Below are positions 40,901 to 42,495 of a stretch of 42,495 nt of DNA, in pieces; the stretch's first letter is position 1, and every line of letters begins with the position of its first letter. Origin of the DNA: a virus; IMG/VR virus record IMGVR_UViG_3300042691_000834, positions 1 through 42,495 of that record, one strand, 5' to 3'. Below the pieces are notes generated by a model that saw only the letters and a list, made by a program, of their open reading frames with translations, had not been told where the DNA came from and ran no database searches. The position numbers and the translations under genes were made by a program.

Positions 40901-42495
40901 TTCTATACAAGCTAATGCCGGAACACCATATACTTGGAACTTTGGCACAGATGGTACTACAACATTGCCAACTAACATATCTATTGATTACAGCGGAGGC
41001 AATATTGAGTTTCCTAGGATTATTGCAGACACTGGGAAGGCATTTAGCGTTCAAGCTCAAGGTAATAGTGGTTCTGCGGCACTGGCGTGGACTGTAGATC
41101 CTGATGCGGCAAGTCAGTATGCGGCTGTTGCTGTTACTAGAGGTGGTGGAGGCAATCTTGCCAAGGCAATATTAACAGCACAATCTAATTCAGGTGATGT
41201 TGCAACTTCAAAGATTTGGCAATTTGATGAAAATGGTACTACACGATTCCCAGGCGATATAATCTTGGCACCAGCTAGTCAAAGTATCACTATGCAGAGT
41301 GACCAATATTCACAGTTGATGTGGCAAAACGCCAATGCAAACGTAGCCCCAAATATGGCTACCTATTCAAACTTCTTTGTAGCACAAAACAGTGCTGTCT
41401 TAGACATTGGCTATCTTGACGGTAATAGTAATCCACAATTCAAAGAGTGGCTTTGGGGTGTGGATGGCACCATGACATTACCAACCGCTGGTCGAATAAA
41501 TTTTGATAATCTTTCTATAAGTAGTGATGCCAATGTTTCTGCATTTTATGCTCCGTCTGGAAATGTTCAACTTGCAGCCGGTACTGGCAATGCACAAATA
41601 GTTGCAAATTCTCTAAACGATTCTAAAACCTGGACATTTGGCACAGATGGTATATTAACATTGCCTCAAGGTAGCCAAATAAGTGAAACTGCTAATACTA
41701 GTGTCAACATCACAGCCAATGCTAATACATGGGCCTTTGGCGTAGATGGTAACTTAACAGTTCCGGGTAGTTTGATTAATGATACTTCAATTGTTCTATC
41801 AGCACCCGCTGTCTTTAACATCTGTACTATTGCTACTGCTGGTAGTGGATATGACACCGGAAGCAGTTTGAAGGCAACTACTGGTGGTTCAGGCACAGGA
41901 ATGACTGTAGGCATAGGCTATGGACTGAGTAACCAATTAACAAGTGTCGGTGTAGTAAACCCAGGCACGGGCTATGTTAATGGTGATGTGATTACTGTAT
42001 CTGAAGGGACTGGTGGAACATTTGTAATATCTAAATATAATGAGTCAGCCAATCAAACTAATAATAACACTGTTCAAACTAATCTTACATTTGCTAATAA
42101 TACATTAACGCTACCAACATACGGTGAAATTATTGCTCCCGGCAATATCACAGCAAACAATATTGGTAACATTACATCAATCAACTTAGATGGTAACGTA
42201 AGTAATGTATTGACTGGTAATGGCACATATGTCGCTATTCCAACTGTACCAACAGTTGGTAACATCGCAACAATCAACTTAGATGGTAACGTAAGTAATG
42301 TATTGACTGGTAATGGCACATTCGCAGCCGTACCGGCCCCAACAGTCTCACAAGATATCACCTCTAATGGTGCCATGAGTATAATGACCTATGATGGTAC
42401 CATAAAATATGTAAACTATGCTACTGTTGAACCATCTTCTGGCAACATTGCCGGTGGGAATATCAGTGCTAATGGTAACATCTCCGGTAACAATA
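37959..42495 (+). CDS. Giant tail-fibre-like protein (partial, runs off right edge)
   Basis: The frame is open from the ATG at 37959 (ribosome site AAGGA, five bases after the previous stop) to the window end, at least 1512 codons without a stop. The N-terminus is disordered, then a GSNGQVQFNKGNRFGGDNN segment and GDTLITDGTGNLSWVP. These modules are common in aquatic phage fibres. From about residue 300, ten copies of a W-x-F-G-x-D-G-x-L-x-L-P turn divide the chain into repeated beta modules. A 'GSGYD...GTGYVNGDVIT' module lies near residues 1290-1350. No endosialidase or chaperone domain is visible before the edge. It is probably a receptor-binding long fibre. Confidence 0.88.
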   Translation, partial: MATDPRTIIDSSQDPGLSPAPNNSASSNVADYDTRERKTVIIDYTDPPLYGVPELQIFNDPGGSNGQVQFNKGNRFGGDNNLVWNSKVRTLSILGNLRASGEITGRIVTNTTKLKITGGEAGDTLITDGTGNLSWVPAPEAAYGNANVANYLPTYTGNLSGSNLTISNTAYIYNISSTGLASLTTVNVSSNLTTNAIYTNNYFYANGNVVPIGIAGNSLVNGNNSFALDVDGNVVFQGISSGDAVNRGLVWDYGADANGVNSQVRQDGDGLTVRAYTESGGGANGYSAPVNIVTNQDANTKAWIFDGDGNLTLPGNTSSINYANGSPYGGGGNANLGYFSFSGNTMSVLSDGTIRAFTSAGYQPNITIELDSEELFPILYSFTSQGLLFPGGGIIDGSDFDVDIIAGNDVGNSTYGHISFTTDGPIGMNSLTFNSLGELTVSTAEANDGLIKWVGNSSGDGNGYTTMALVPDTTVEGNDQYLIIDPTAGEPGHIHIRAGGTQDNSNAVLILGGENSYFRVNSGLNPDVSISANTKNWNFGTDGTLALPEGGTISDVIPGTGAAASIDVIQVASSIPNEVFVSLPPATVTDYNVPGTNIIVNVTWVTNGPSYYTPRFEVVDGGTGHTGGGEFGGGDVLTVPYVDMGINLGQDWIWYVGTIASNLILEAGLNSWTLSGEGNLILPGNTFAVNYANGTQVSIGGNTGNVTFSGETVIGTGTSNTMSGLYLAPDPASLANSLYLRVRGNIQDEPTHIHFDTGNNQYYNQFIGDDLKYIQLANTGNIVVNSNDSVGNSAQWIFGTDGLLTLPSGNVAIGLQYGSEAILASNTNFGVATQGANVTTFINWSDDVANTSLISALYVNAPSANAGDIHIRTGGIGNANIWQFNVDGNLVLPGNTFSVNYANGTQVSIGGGGNTGNVTFDDNIVIGTSNLKLQPDSANSSAYLDIYLTGGPDIHIAGNGETVILGTDEFANVTVNVDGNVSIQANAGTPYTWNFGTDGTTTLPTNISIDYSGGNIEFPRIIADTGKAFSVQAQGNSGSAALAWTVDPDAASQYAAVAVTRGGGGNLAKAILTAQSNSGDVATSKIWQFDENGTTRFPGDIILAPASQSITMQSDQYSQLMWQNANANVAPNMATYSNFFVAQNSAVLDIGYLDGNSNPQFKEWLWGVDGTMTLPTAGRINFDNLSISSDANVSAFYAPSGNVQLAAGTGNAQIVANSLNDSKTWTFGTDGILTLPQGSQISETANTSVNITANANTWAFGVDGNLTVPGSLINDTSIVLSAPAVFNICTIATAGSGYDTGSSLKATTGGSGTGMTVGIGYGLSNQLTSVGVVNPGTGYVNGDVITVSEGTGGTFVISKYNESANQTNNNTVQTNLTFANNTLTLPTYGEIIAPGNITANNIGNITSINLDGNVSNVLTGNGTYVAIPTVPTVGNIATINLDGNVSNVLTGNGTFAAVPAPTVSQDITSNGAMSIMTYDGTIKYVNYATVEPSSGNIAGGNISANGNISGNN
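38865..41760 (+). repeat. Ten W-x-F-G-x-D-G repeats in the fibre
   Basis: The codon for the leading Trp of each copy begins at about 38865, 39567, 39972, 40344, 40602, 40935, 41217, 41454, 41631 and 41730. Spacing shrinks from about 700 to 100 bases. Copies at 39972 and 40602 also share the following segment with INYANG-type NYANGTQVSIGG. Confidence 0.8.
42180..42321 (+). repeat. Perfect 49-base direct repeat near the right edge
   Basis: Bases 42180-42228 and 42273-42321 are identical (start ATCAACTTAGATGG, end GGCACAT), 93 bases apart, in frame. Perfect identity including third positions points to a recent duplication in the fibre gene. Confidence 0.85.

Noticed and set aside
38087-42376. 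Minus-strand ORFs opposite the terminal fibre
   Set aside because: Same shadow effect; the plus frame is open for over 1500 codons with coherent repeats.

Overview
The window is a near-gapless stretch of an AT-rich T4-like myovirus genome. The assignment rests on a T4-type structural set: neck proteins (gp14-like, gp13-like), tail sheath gp18, tail tube gp19, head-completion gp4 and a gp16-like small terminase. It is supported by T4-type replication genes (gp1-like dNMP kinase, gp44-like clamp loader) and by many late-promoter octamers of the TATAAATA type. PhoH, MazG, a GH19 endolysin and giant low-complexity fibres are typical of aquatic T4-like phages. The host cannot be named from this sequence. 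No tRNA, rRNA, CRISPR array, insertion sequence or attachment site was seen, and no gap between genes exceeds about 150 bases.

Layout. 1-1471 (minus): gp14-like neck protein running off the left edge. 1576-4159: two unknown genes, MazG and gp13. 4217-5182: dNMP kinase and a convergent HNH gene. 5302-12087: tail and head-completion block (sheath, tube, tube-fold protein, unknown, gp4, gp16). 12112-15343: two putative head-interior proteins with T4-like capsid-targeting N-termini, separated by a small membrane protein. 15419-23500: fibre and adhesin proteins with an endolysin between them. 23535-27665: small unknown genes, a DnaE-like fragment, a GroES-like cochaperonin and the clamp loader. 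27691-28476 (minus): PhoH. 28647-30389: two unknown genes and a holin. 30430-33555: DnaJ and a ClpA-like unfoldase. 33524-37950: unknown genes, two nucleotidyltransferase-fold proteins and a glycosyltransferase. 37959 to the right edge: a giant fibre that is still open.

Regulation is the most striking part. Four near-consensus sigma70 promoters and about 17 late-type octamers precede genes. At ten late promoters the octamer lies in or beside the left arm of an inverted repeat whose right arm covers the ribosome-binding site or start codon. Transcripts reading through from upstream should fold and hide the start. Late transcripts, predicted to begin at or beyond the left arm, should not. This is the logic known for a few T4 genes (e, soc, 49, I-TevI), and here it appears to be a genome-wide architecture. 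Several genes also have their ATG at the predicted +1, which suggests leaderless mRNAs.

A second theme is proteostasis: a GroES-like protein, a DnaJ and a ClpA-like unfoldase that keeps a ClpP-docking IGF loop. Together they could redirect host GroEL, DnaK and ClpP. A third is a stand-alone piece of bacterial DNA polymerase III alpha that stops just before the catalytic aspartates.
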